From Actinomycetes bacterium (GTDB taxonomy: Bacteria; Actinomycetota; Actinomycetes; Mycobacteriales; Mycobacteriaceae): a stretch of DNA of 39,774 nucleotides. Below are positions 14,932 through 22,317 of the stretch, in pieces. Each line of letters starts with the position of its first letter. Position 1 is the stretch's first letter. The notes below the pieces were generated by a model, which was not told the origin of the DNA, ran no database searches, and saw only the letters and a program-made list of their open reading frames with translations. Location: contig JAEYMI010000051.1 in assembly GCA_023461275.1 (NCBI GenBank), forward strand, positions 1 to 39,774, read 5' to 3'. The position numbers were made by a program, and so were the translations under genes.

Positions 14932-16927
14932 TCGGTTGGCCCGCAACGGACTCGGCGCATCGGCGAGTCCGTATCTACGCCAGCACGCCGGTAACCCGGT
15001 GCACTGGCAGGAATGGACCGACGAGGCACTGGCCTGGGCCGCCGAACGCGATGTTCCGATTCTTCTCTCGGTCGGCTACGCCGCGTGCCACTGGTGTCAT
15101 GTGATGGCTCATGAGTCGTTCGACGATCCCGCCACGGCCGCGGTGATGAACGACAACTTCGTCTGCATCAAGGTCGATCGCGAGGAACGTCCCGACATCG
15201 ACGCCATCTACATGAACGCCACCGTCGCGATGACCGGCCAGGGTGGCTGGCCGATGACATGTTTCCTCACCCCGCAGGGCGAACCCTTCTACTGCGGCAC
15301 CTACTTTCCACCACAGGCCCGTTCCGGGATGCCGTCGTTCACCCAGATCCTCATGGCGGTGACGCAAGCGTGGACGCAGCGCCGCGAGGAGGTGCTCGCG
15401 GTCGGGGCCAAGCTCGGTGAGCACCTCGGTGCGGCCTCCCATGCGCTGCCCGCCGAACCGGTCGACGACGCGCTACTGGCGACAGCCGTCGAATCCGTTC
15501 TCGCCGAAGAGGACCCGGTGTCGGGCGGGTTCGGTGGGGCGCCGAAGTTCCCGCCGTCGGCGTTGCTGGAAGGTCTGCTCCGGGCGAACGAATACGTCGG
15601 TGATCAGGCTGCCCTCGACGCCGCGACACGGACTTGCGAGGCGATGGCGCGGGGCGGAATCCACGACCAGCTTGCCGGCGGCTTCGCCCGCTACGCCGTC
15701 GACAATGACTGGGTCGTACCGCATTTCGAGAAGATGCTGTACGACAACGCCCAACTTCTGCGCGTCTACGCGCACCTGGCCCGACGTACCGGGGACCCGT
15801 TGGCGATCCGGGTCACCGAGGGGATCGTCGACTTCCTGGTCAACGATCTGCGGGTCGGCGACGGGTTCGCGTCGTCGCTGGACGCCGACACCGACGGGGT
15901 CGAGGGGCTGACCTACGTGTGGACTCGGCAGCAGCTGGCCGACGCGCTGGGTGAGGATGACGGACGTTGGGCCGCTGAGGTTTTCACGGTGACGGATGCG
16001 GGAACCTTCGAGCACGGCACATCGACGTTGCAGTTGCTCACCGAACCCGACGACCCGCAACGACTCGCCTCGGTCCGCGAGCGGCTGATGGCCGTACGTG
16101 CCGAGCGGCCGCAACCGGCCCGCGACGACAAGGTGGTGACCGCCTGGAACGCAATGACGGTGACCGCGCTCGCCGAGGCCGGTGCAGGACTGCATCGCAC
16201 GGAGTGGATCGAGCTCGCCCGACAGTGCGCATCGTCGCTGGTCAGTGACCATATCGTCGACGGGCGAGTGCGCCGCGTCTCGTTGGGTGGTGTCGTCGGC
16301 CTGCCGGCCGGTGCGCTCGACGACCACGCCGCATTGGTGACCGCCCTGCTCACCCTGGCCCAGGCGACCGGCGACAATCATTGGGTCACAACGGCATTGA
16401 CGATCCTGGACGCCGCGATCGGAACCTTCGCCGACCCCGACGAACCCGGGAGCTGGTTCGACGCGGCAGGTGAGGGACTCGTGGCACGCCCGCGTGACCC
16501 GGTCGACGGTGCCACCCCGTCGGGGGCCTCGTTGATGGCCGAGGCGTTGCTGATCGCCTCGACGATGGCACCGGCACAGGATGCGTCGCGTTACGCCGAT
16601 CTTCTCGACGCCACCCTCGGGCGGTGCGCGCTGGTGCTGGCGAGGGCGCCGCGGTCGGCGGGACATTGGCTGGCGGTGGCCCACGCCAAGCTGGCCGGGC
16701 CGATACAGATCGTCGTCGCCGAGACCGCCGACAGTACGCACGACCTCATCGCGCAGGTGCGCACGTCGGCGCCCGGCGGAGCGGTCGTCGTCGCCGGTGA
16801 GCGTGACTCCGCGCCGTTGCTGGTCGCGCGCGGTCCGGTAAATGGCAAAGACGCCGCCTACGTCTGCCGCGGGACCGTATGCTCGCTCCCGGTGACAGAA
16901 CTGGACGATGAGGTGGTTCTCCGTTGA
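14906..16927 (+). CDS. thioredoxin-domain / glycoside-hydrolase-fold protein, YyaL (DUF255) family
   Basis: The 673-residue protein begins with a thioredoxin-like domain (about residues 1-165) with a C-H-W-C centre in GYAACHWCHVMAHESF. An (alpha/alpha)6 barrel follows (YDNAQLLRVYAHL, YVWTRQQL, DDKVVTAWNAMTVTALAEAG). The family is spermatogenesis-associated protein 20 / YyaL; its biochemical role is unsettled. GTG 14906 is used because the frame before it runs antisense-like through the preceding acidic tail; it overlaps that gene by 26 nt. M. tuberculosis Rv1084 is the positional counterpart. Its stop overlaps the start of the GGDEF gene (TTGA). Confidence 0.92.
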   Translation: MNGVPLTPDRLARNGLGASASPYLRQHAGNPVHWQEWTDEALAWAAERDVPILLSVGYAACHWCHVMAHESFDDPATAAVMNDNFVCIKVDREERPDIDAIYMNATVAMTGQGGWPMTCFLTPQGEPFYCGTYFPPQARSGMPSFTQILMAVTQAWTQRREEVLAVGAKLGEHLGAASHALPAEPVDDALLATAVESVLAEEDPVSGGFGGAPKFPPSALLEGLLRANEYVGDQAALDAATRTCEAMARGGIHDQLAGGFARYAVDNDWVVPHFEKMLYDNAQLLRVYAHLARRTGDPLAIRVTEGIVDFLVNDLRVGDGFASSLDADTDGVEGLTYVWTRQQLADALGEDDGRWAAEVFTVTDAGTFEHGTSTLQLLTEPDDPQRLASVRERLMAVRAERPQPARDDKVVTAWNAMTVTALAEAGAGLHRTEWIELARQCASSLVSDHIVDGRVRRVSLGGVVGLPAGALDDHAALVTALLTLAQATGDNHWVTTALTILDAAIGTFADPDEPGSWFDAAGEGLVARPRDPVDGATPSGASLMAEALLIASTMAPAQDASRYADLLDATLGRCALVLARAPRSAGHWLAVAHAKLAGPIQIVVAETADSTHDLIAQVRTSAPGGAVVVAGERDSAPLLVARGPVNGKDAAYVCRGTVCSLPVTELDDEVVLR

Positions 16928-17940
16928 ACGCCGACCACGTGACGTGGCGGAGTGTGAAACCCGACGAGCTCGTCGACGACCGACTGGTGATCACGGTCGC
17001 GTTGGGCGCGCTGCTCTTCTGGGGTGTCGGTATCACGCAGCTGGTACTCGTCCCGGATCCGGGGTCGTTCATCCCATCGATCATCGCGGTCGTCACCGCC
17101 GCCGTCCTCAGCGTCGGCGCGTTCTTCCTGTGGCGTCGGCCCGACCTGGTGACCGCGCAGAACGCCCGGATTCTGGTGTCGGTCACCGCCGTCATCGTTG
17201 CGGCGAATCCGATCAGCTACATCGCTTTCACCCACGTCGCGTATCCGGCGATCGGGACGTTGCTGGTGATCGTGTGCATCGGCGCGCTGGTGCCATATCC
17301 GTGGACGGCCGTGGCGTTGATCGCAATCATCAACGTGACCGCCGTGTCCTTCGCGATCGTCTATCCGCAGGCGGCGACGACGGGCATGGTCGCGGTCCAG
17401 CTGTTCAAAGCGGATCTGGCCGCCTTGATCATCGCGTTGGCGTGGCGGCGGACCGAACGTCGGCTGCAGGTGGCCAACGAGACCATCAGGCAGTTGGCCG
17501 AGGTCGATGCGTTGACCGGGCTGCTGAACCGCCGTGGTTTCTTCGCGCGCGAACAAGCACTCACTGAACGTGCCGACGACGCCGACGAATGGTTGCTGCT
17601 GGGATTCATCGACGTCGACGGCCTCAAGCAGGTCAACGACGTCCACGGTCACTCGGTGGGCGACGAGGCTCTCGCGGTGGTGGGCGACACGTTGTCGGGG
17701 GTGCTCACCGGCCTCGACGTCGCCGCGCGGATGGGCGGCGACGAGTTCGCGGTGGTCGTGACGGTCGCCGATGGCGCGTCGATAGCGCCCGCGCAAACCC
17801 GCATCGAGTCTGCCCTGTCCGACATGGCACAGCCGGTCACGGTCGGCTGGGCTGTCCGGGAACCGCGATCCGACGCTGTGCTCAAGGAGTTGCTCGCCGA
17901 GGCCGACCGCGCCATGCGGGAGCGGCGTGGGTCTCGCTGA
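16924..17940 (+). CDS. membrane-bound diguanylate cyclase (GGDEF)
   Basis: The 338-residue protein has about six transmembrane segments (residues 20-175) and then a GGDEF domain. The active-site motif is intact at residues 271-275, and the substrate motif DALTGLLNRRGF is present near residue 195. It would make cyclic di-GMP from two GTP. The allosteric inhibition site (RxxD five residues before GGDEF) reads TGLD, so the key Arg is missing and product inhibition is probably weak. TTG 16924 overlaps the preceding stop, giving coupling to the YyaL-family gene. The membrane domain is not a named sensor. Confidence 0.88.
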   Translation: MNADHVTWRSVKPDELVDDRLVITVALGALLFWGVGITQLVLVPDPGSFIPSIIAVVTAAVLSVGAFFLWRRPDLVTAQNARILVSVTAVIVAANPISYIAFTHVAYPAIGTLLVIVCIGALVPYPWTAVALIAIINVTAVSFAIVYPQAATTGMVAVQLFKADLAALIIALAWRRTERRLQVANETIRQLAEVDALTGLLNRRGFFAREQALTERADDADEWLLLGFIDVDGLKQVNDVHGHSVGDEALAVVGDTLSGVLTGLDVAARMGGDEFAVVVTVADGASIAPAQTRIESALSDMAQPVTVGWAVREPRSDAVLKELLAEADRAMRERRGSR

Positions 17941-17953
17941 GACCGATCGGCCC

Positions 17954-18574
17954 TCAGACCGCGAACCGAGACGCCGCCGCCCCCTCCGGCCCCAGCAGTG
18001 ATGCCAGTCGACGGTCGGTGCCCACCTCGATGAGCAGAGCGGCGCCGGCCGGCCGCAGGTCGATGTCGGCGCCGTTGGCGATCGGCCAGCCCAGGTACCG
18101 GCAGATGAACGACCGGGAGAAGTGACCGTGCGAGACGATCACCACATCGCTGATGGCACAACGTTCTTCGACGCGATCCACGGCTGCGTCGACCCGGCGC
18201 GTCATGTCCTCGACCGACTCGCCGTTCGGTGCGCCAGAGGTCCAGATCGCCCAGTCCGGGTCGCCGTCGGCGTGGATCTGGGTCCGGGTGAGCCCCTCAT
18301 AGTCGCCGTAGTCCCATTCGGCGAACAGTTCGTCGACGGAATCGACATGCAGGCCGGCCAGTTTGGCAGTCCGCAGCGCCCGGGTGCGGGGTGAGGCGAA
18401 CACGTACGGGTCGTGCAGGCCGAGGCGTTCGGTGACGCCCTGGAGATCGGTGGCATCCTGCTCGCCCTTGGGCGTCAACGCGATGTCGGTGCGGCCGGTG
18501 TGCCGGTCGGTCAACGACCACTCGGTCTGACCGTGTCGGATCAGCAGGACTCGATGGTGTTCGCGGGCGGTCAT
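17954..18574 (-). CDS. histidine phosphatase family protein (phosphoglycerate-mutase-like)
   Basis: The 206-residue protein carries the phosphohistidine motif LLIRHGQTEWS near residue 15, an ASPRTRALRTA motif, an EWDYGDYEGLT motif and a second His in IVSHGHFSRSF. The set is complete for a branch-2,3-acid-phosphatase-type enzyme. Mycobacterial relatives are acid phosphatases with broad or unidentified substrates; a glycolytic mutase role is unlikely. A TACGCT hexamer 6 nt upstream of ATG 18574 suggests leaderless transcription independent of the upstream aminotransferase fusion, whose stop lies 17 nt away. Confidence 0.88.
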   Translation of the reverse strand: MTAREHHRVLLIRHGQTEWSLTDRHTGRTDIALTPKGEQDATDLQGVTERLGLHDPYVFASPRTRALRTAKLAGLHVDSVDELFAEWDYGDYEGLTRTQIHADGDPDWAIWTSGAPNGESVEDMTRRVDAAVDRVEERCAISDVVIVSHGHFSRSFICRYLGWPIANGADIDLRPAGAALLIEVGTDRRLASLLGPEGAAASRFAV

Positions 18575-18580
18575 GGGAGA

Positions 18581-18586
18581 AGCGTA
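18581..18586 (-). promoter_or_regulatory. -10 element of the histidine phosphatase gene, leaderless
   Basis: TACGCT on the minus strand ends 6 nt before ATG 18574. It lies in the 16-bp gap after the upstream fusion gene and suggests a separate transcript. Confidence 0.45.
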
Positions 18587-18590
18587 GCGA

Positions 18591-20654
18591 TTACAACGCC
18601 TCTGCGAGTCGATCGACCGCCCAATCGATTTCGTCGTGGGTTATCACCAGCGGGGGAGCCAGGCGCAGCGTGGCCCCGTGGGTGTCCTTGGCGAGCACGC
18701 CGAGTTCGGCCAGTCGCAGGCAGACCTCCTTGCCGGTGCCCAGCGCCGGATCGACGTCGATGCCGGCCCACAGGCCGAGCCCTCGTACCGCGATCACGCC
18801 GTCGCCGATCAGTTCGCGCAGGCGTCGGTGCAGGTGCTCCCCGAGCTCGGCGGCGCGTGCCTGCCAGGTGCCTTCGGCGAGCATCTCGACAACGGTGTGC
18901 CCGACCGCGGCGGCCAGCGGGTTGCCGCCGAAGGTGGACCCGTGCTGGCCGGGATGCAGAACACCGAGGATGTCGGAGTTGGCGACCACCGCCGACACCG
19001 GAAGGATGCCGCCGCCGAGTGCCTTGCCGAGGGTGTAGACGTCGGGTTCGACGTTCCAGTGTTGTACCGCAAGGGTTTTCCCGGTGCGGCCGAGCCCGGA
19101 CTGGATTTCGTCGGCGATCATCAGCACGTTGTTGGCGGTGCACACCTCGCGTACGCGGGGCAGGTAGTCCGCCGGCGGCACGACGATGCCGGCCTCACCC
19201 TGGATCGGTTCGACGAGCACCGCGACGGTGGTGTCGTCGATGGCGGCTTCCAACGCTGCCGCGTCACCGTAGGGAACACGGACGAAGCCCGGGGTGAAGG
19301 GACCGAAGCCGTCGCGCGCTTCGTCGTCGTCGCTGAAGCTGACGATGCTGATGGTGCGCCCGTGGAAGTTGCCGCCGGCCACGATGATCGACGCCTGGCC
19401 CGCGGGCACGCCCTTCACGTCGTAGCCCCACTTGCGGGCCACCTTGAGCGCCGACTCAACGGCCTCGGCGCCGGTGTTCATCGGCAGCACCATGTCTTTG
19501 CCGCACAGCGTGGCCAGGGCCGCGCAGAAGGGTTCGAGACGGTCGGAGTGGAATGCGCGGCTGGTCAACGTGACCCGGCCGAGTTGCTCGGTGGCCGCGG
19601 CGGTGATTCGTGGGTTGCGGTGGCCGAAGTTCACCGCGGAGTATGCGCCGAGGCAGTCGAGGTAGCGTCGGCCGCCGACGTCGGTGATCCAGGCGCCCTC
19701 GGCGGTGGCCGCGGTGACCGGTAGCGGCGAATAGTTATGAGCCACATGTGGTTCGGCGATGGTGCGCACCGCGACCTCCGGTTTCTCCGACGCATCGTCG
19801 CGTCGGTCGGTCGACCCCCGTACCTCAAGTGTGCAGCATTTGATGCCGCCACCTCCCTTGAGTAGCTCGGAAAGGTCGACGGTGATCGGCTCGAATCCCG
19901 CTGTCCGCAGCGCCGTCTCGAGATGAGGTGCGCGGTCGGTCATCACCACGTGTCGACCGTCGGAAACGAGGTTGAGACCCAGCACCAGTGCGTCTGCCTC
20001 GGTGGCGATGATGGCGTCGGGGTAGAGCTCGGCGAGCACGTGCTGCGACGCGGGGGAGAACGCCGGCGGGTAGTAGGCGATGGTGTGGTCGTCGAGGACG
20101 CCGAGTGCGGTGTCGAGGTGATAGAACCGCGGATCGACGAGGTCGAGGGTGATCACCGGCAGCCCGGTCAGCGCCGAGACCTCGGCGTGGGTGTCGGGGT
20201 GGGTGCGGAATCCGGTGCCGGCCAGGATGCGGTCACCGATGACCAGGAAATCGCCCTCGCCTTCCTGGATGCCGTCGGTGCGGTGTACGGGCCCGAATCC
20301 TGCGGCGTGGAACCAGTCGGCGTAGTGGTCGCCTTCAGGGCCGCGTTCGGGGAAGGCGAACCGGGCCGCCACCGTGGTGCCACCGGCGATCAGGCCGCCG
20401 TTGGCGGCATAGACCATGTCGGGCAGCCCTGGCTGAGGGGGAACCAGGTGCACCTCGTGACCGAGCTCGGCATACACCTCGCGTAGCGCTTGCCACTGAC
20501 GCAGGGCAAGATCTGTGTCGACGGGCACAGTCGGGTCCATCCACGGATTGATCGCGTAGTTGACGGTGTAGTGCGTGGGTGGCGTCATCGCGTAGGTGCG
20601 GGTGCGGGGAATGCGGTGCGTCGAGCGCGCGAAATCGGTGCTGGTCAGCGTCAT
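18591..20654 (-). CDS. rocD: fusion: arginine-hydrolysing amidinotransferase-fold domain + ornithine aminotransferase
   Basis: The 687-residue protein is one uninterrupted frame. Residues about 23-280 are an amidinotransferase/DDAH-fold hydrolase: AANGG (Asn85), EGEGD (131-135), RFYHLDT (His179) and GGGGIKCC with the catalytic Cys at 273/274. After a charged linker (about 281-298), residues 299-687 are a class III aminotransferase of the ornithine type: NTGAEAVE, NFHGRT, IADEIQSGLGRTG (Asp515) and the PLP Lys544 in LGKALGGG. The C-terminal half turns ornithine into glutamate semialdehyde. The N-terminal half could be a dimethylargininase, a deiminase or an arginine dihydrolase. ATG 20654 is supported by TAACCT 6 nt upstream. 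It is divergent from an Lrp-type regulator. Confidence 0.88.
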   Translation of the reverse strand: MTLTSTDFARSTHRIPRTRTYAMTPPTHYTVNYAINPWMDPTVPVDTDLALRQWQALREVYAELGHEVHLVPPQPGLPDMVYAANGGLIAGGTTVAARFAFPERGPEGDHYADWFHAAGFGPVHRTDGIQEGEGDFLVIGDRILAGTGFRTHPDTHAEVSALTGLPVITLDLVDPRFYHLDTALGVLDDHTIAYYPPAFSPASQHVLAELYPDAIIATEADALVLGLNLVSDGRHVVMTDRAPHLETALRTAGFEPITVDLSELLKGGGGIKCCTLEVRGSTDRRDDASEKPEVAVRTIAEPHVAHNYSPLPVTAATAEGAWITDVGGRRYLDCLGAYSAVNFGHRNPRITAAATEQLGRVTLTSRAFHSDRLEPFCAALATLCGKDMVLPMNTGAEAVESALKVARKWGYDVKGVPAGQASIIVAGGNFHGRTISIVSFSDDDEARDGFGPFTPGFVRVPYGDAAALEAAIDDTTVAVLVEPIQGEAGIVVPPADYLPRVREVCTANNVLMIADEIQSGLGRTGKTLAVQHWNVEPDVYTLGKALGGGILPVSAVVANSDILGVLHPGQHGSTFGGNPLAAAVGHTVVEMLAEGTWQARAAELGEHLHRRLRELIGDGVIAVRGLGLWAGIDVDPALGTGKEVCLRLAELGVLAKDTHGATLRLAPPLVITHDEIDWAVDRLAEAL

Positions 20655-20660
20655 GGATCG

Positions 20661-20689
20661 AGGTTAACTTCACCCTGCGGCGCAATCAA
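20661..20689 (-). promoter_or_regulatory. promoter of the fusion gene, leaderless
   Basis: On the minus strand a TTGATT -35 (20684-20689) and a TAACCT -10 (20661-20666) are separated by 17 bp, and the -10 ends 6 nt before ATG 20654. The Lrp-type palindrome is centred about 53 bp upstream of the start. Confidence 0.6.
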
Positions 20690-20698
20690 TCGTCGGTT

Positions 20699-20716
20699 AT
20701 TGTGCATATGCGCAAT
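20699..20716. promoter_or_regulatory. Lrp/AsnC-type operator palindrome
   Basis: ATTGTGCATATGCGCAAT is an 18-bp dyad with 8 of 9 pairs matching. It lies between the divergent fusion gene and the Lrp/AsnC regulator gene. A CGCAAT half-site recurs at 20681-20686. Its placement upstream of the -35 suits an activator of the fusion gene and autoregulation of the other. Confidence 0.6.
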
Positions 20717-20751
20717 GAATAGTCCCCAATTTATGGCAAGGCGGTGATCTG

Positions 20752-21198
20752 TTGCGGCGCATCGACGATCTCGACGAACGGGTGCTCGCCTGCCTGACGC
20801 GGGATGCCCGGGCAACCTACGCCCAGATCGGTGACGAGGTGGGATTGTCGGCGCCCGCGGTCAAGCGTCGCGTCGACCGGCTCCTCGATGAGGGGGTGAT
20901 CCGCGGATTCACCACCATCATCGACGCCGAAGCGATGCAGTGGACCACCGAGGCGTATGTCCAGGTGTTCTGCCGCGGCAACATCTCGCCGGAAGATCTG
21001 AAGGCGGCCTGGGAACCGATCCCGGAGATCGTCTCGGCGGCCACCATCACCGGGCAGGCCGACGCCATTCTGCGGGTGATGGCTCGCGACGTCCATCATC
21101 TGGAAACCGCGCTCGAACGCATCCGTCAGGCCGGGCCGGTGGACCGGTCGGAGTCGATCATCGTGCTCAGTCAGCTCATCGACCGCGGGCATCCGTGA
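20752..21198 (+). CDS. Lrp/AsnC-family transcriptional regulator
   Basis: The 148-residue protein has the full family layout: an N-terminal winged helix-turn-helix (IDDLDERVLACLTRDARATYAQIGDEVGLSAPAVKRRVDRLLDEGVIRGF) and a C-terminal RAM ligand domain (TITGQADAILRVMARDVHHLETAL). TTG 20752 has AAGGCGG at suitable spacing. It is divergent from the arginine/ornithine fusion gene and most likely senses arginine, ornithine or a related amino acid to control it. The arrangement matches M. tuberculosis Rv2324 facing Rv2323c-Rv2321c (recalled). Confidence 0.9.
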   Translation: MRRIDDLDERVLACLTRDARATYAQIGDEVGLSAPAVKRRVDRLLDEGVIRGFTTIIDAEAMQWTTEAYVQVFCRGNISPEDLKAAWEPIPEIVSAATITGQADAILRVMARDVHHLETALERIRQAGPVDRSESIIVLSQLIDRGHP

Positions 21199-21210
21199 TC
21201 GATTCGACGA

Positions 21211-22077
21211 TCACCCGCGCAGCTGCCGGGCGATGAGTTCGGCGATGCCCTTGCCGCCGCGGGCGTTGGGGTGGCGAACCTGGTAGCTCGAGTCGGGCCG
21301 ATTTCCCTGGAACCACGCCTGACGGCCGGCGCAGACATCGTGTCCGACGGCGCCGGCCATGACGTCGATGTAGCGGGCGTGGTGGCGCTGCGCCGCAGTG
21401 CGCAATTCGCCATTGAGTCCGCCGAACAGCGTCGAATTGATGAAGGCGAGATCGGCCGACGAGGCATTCGCCTGCGCGCAACCGGTGGTGCCGAAGTATC
21501 CGCCGTGCCCGACGACCACCGCGGTCGCATTCGGTGCGCGCTTCTCGACGGCGTCGAGGACACGTTCGATTCGGCCCGAGACGACGGCCAGCCGGGCGTC
21601 GATGCGTGATCGGATCGCCGGGTCATTGCGGCACCGGACGTCCTTACCCGGAATGTTGCTGAAGCATGCGGAAATCGCTTCCCACCAGCCCATGTCGTTT
21701 CCGCCGATGGAGATGGTCACGAGGTCGGTGGTGGGGCGCAGCGCGTCGACCTGCGGTGGCACATAACCATGCGTGGTCAGCTGTCGGGTATCGACGACGT
21801 TGGCCGCGGTGGCGTTGACGCACGCCCGGTTCACCGTCGAACGGGCATGTAGCAGTCCGGCCAGCGCGACAGGGTATGCGCCGTCGGTGGCACCGCATCC
21901 ATTGAGCGGTGAGAACCACGTCGGCGACAGCGCCCGGGAATCCCCGAGAGCCACATAGTTGGCGACGGCCGGCGTCGGCCCCGGTGCTGCAGATGTCACA
22001 CCCGGTCCGAGCATGACGCCGGTTGCCACACAGATCACCGCCGCGATGACCGCGCTGAGGCGGCGAAGGTCCCACAT
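21211..22077 (-). CDS. secreted SGNH/GDSL-family hydrolase (third of three)
   Basis: The 288-residue protein starts MWDLRRLSAVIAAVICVATGV, a signal peptide with cleavage near TSA-AP. SGNH blocks are ALGDSRALSP with the nucleophile Ser, ACVNATAANV, ISIGGNDMGWW and VRHPNARG with the catalytic His. It differs from the other two copies by its GDSRA first block and longer central region, so it belongs to a different subgroup. ATG 22077 is preferred; a TTG at 22125 would add residues not suited to a signal peptide and would run through the aromatic leader peptide region. Its start is back-to-back with the DAHP synthase leader. Confidence 0.83.
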   Translation of the reverse strand: MWDLRRLSAVIAAVICVATGVMLGPGVTSAAPGPTPAVANYVALGDSRALSPTWFSPLNGCGATDGAYPVALAGLLHARSTVNRACVNATAANVVDTRQLTTHGYVPPQVDALRPTTDLVTISIGGNDMGWWEAISACFSNIPGKDVRCRNDPAIRSRIDARLAVVSGRIERVLDAVEKRAPNATAVVVGHGGYFGTTGCAQANASSADLAFINSTLFGGLNGELRTAAQRHHARYIDVMAGAVGHDVCAGRQAWFQGNRPDSSYQVRHPNARGGKGIAELIARQLRG

Positions 22078-22101
22078 GAACGTTGATCCAACCACGTCGT
22101 G

Positions 22102-22107
22102 TAACCT
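22102..22107 (+). promoter_or_regulatory. -10 element of the DAHP synthase leader transcript
   Basis: TAACCT ends 7 nt before GTG 22115, so the leader peptide would be translated from a leaderless transcript. A TTGATC box lies only 13 nt upstream, too close for a standard -35. Confidence 0.45.
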
Positions 22108-22114
22108 GTCTCTC

Positions 22115-22183
22115 GTGATCGGCAACGCACGCGCCTATTGGCGTTTTATCGAGGCTCCGGGTGAGCCTGCGATGAAGCGCTGA
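22115..22183 (+). CDS. aromatic leader peptide (YWRF), AroR-like
   Basis: A 22-codon frame from GTG 22115 to TGA 22181-22183 encodes MIGNARAYWRFIEAPGEPAMKR. It contains Tyr8, Trp9 and Phe11, the three products of the pathway controlled by the downstream gene, within four codons. It is followed by an intrinsic terminator and then by DAHP synthase. In Corynebacterium glutamicum a comparable leader, aroR, precedes aroF and mediates ribosome-dependent attenuation (recalled). No ribosome binding site is needed if the transcript is leaderless from the TAACCT -10. Confidence 0.7.
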   Translation: MIGNARAYWRFIEAPGEPAMKR

Positions 22184-22214
22184 TTCGCGCGTTCGCACAC
22201 CAGAACCCGGAGCC
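22153..22214 (+). promoter_or_regulatory. alternative pairing segments in the attenuator leader
   Basis: GGCTCCGGGT (22153-22162), inside the leader ORF, can pair perfectly with ACCCGGAGCC (22205-22214). Its first five bases can instead pair with GAGCC at 22163-22167. These mutually exclusive stems lie just before the terminator and are ribosome-sensitive because the first arm starts right after the aromatic codons. How they would block the terminator stem is not resolved by eye. Confidence 0.5.
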
Positions 22215-22216
22215 CG

Positions 22217-22252
22217 AGCAGTGACCATCAGGTCGCTGCTTTCGTCGTTTTC
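22217..22252 (+). terminator. intrinsic terminator / attenuator ahead of DAHP synthase
   Basis: AGCAGTGACC (22217-22226) and GGTCGCTGCT (22231-22240) form a 10-bp stem with one G-U pair and an ATCA loop. A T-rich tail, TTCGTCGTTTTC, follows directly. It lies 66 bp before the DAHP synthase start, so it would stop transcription before the gene unless prevented. Confidence 0.7.
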
Positions 22253-22317
22253 AGGGGTTCTGAATCGTTGAGCAGGGCCCCGCAACCACACGGGCGCTAC
22301 CTGAAAGGCACACCGAA

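Noticed and set aside
17941..17953. Bidirectional terminator between the GGDEF and phosphatase genes
   Set aside because: The 13-bp gap holds no stem or T-run.
18413..19724. Long plus-strand frames opposite the aminotransferase fusion
   Set aside because: Composition is Arg/Gly-rich, and the opposite strand encodes a clearly conserved enzyme.
22078..22125. TTG 22125 as the start of the third SGNH hydrolase
   Set aside because: The added residues are polar and precede the natural signal-peptide start at ATG 22077; the region is better explained as the divergent leader promoter.
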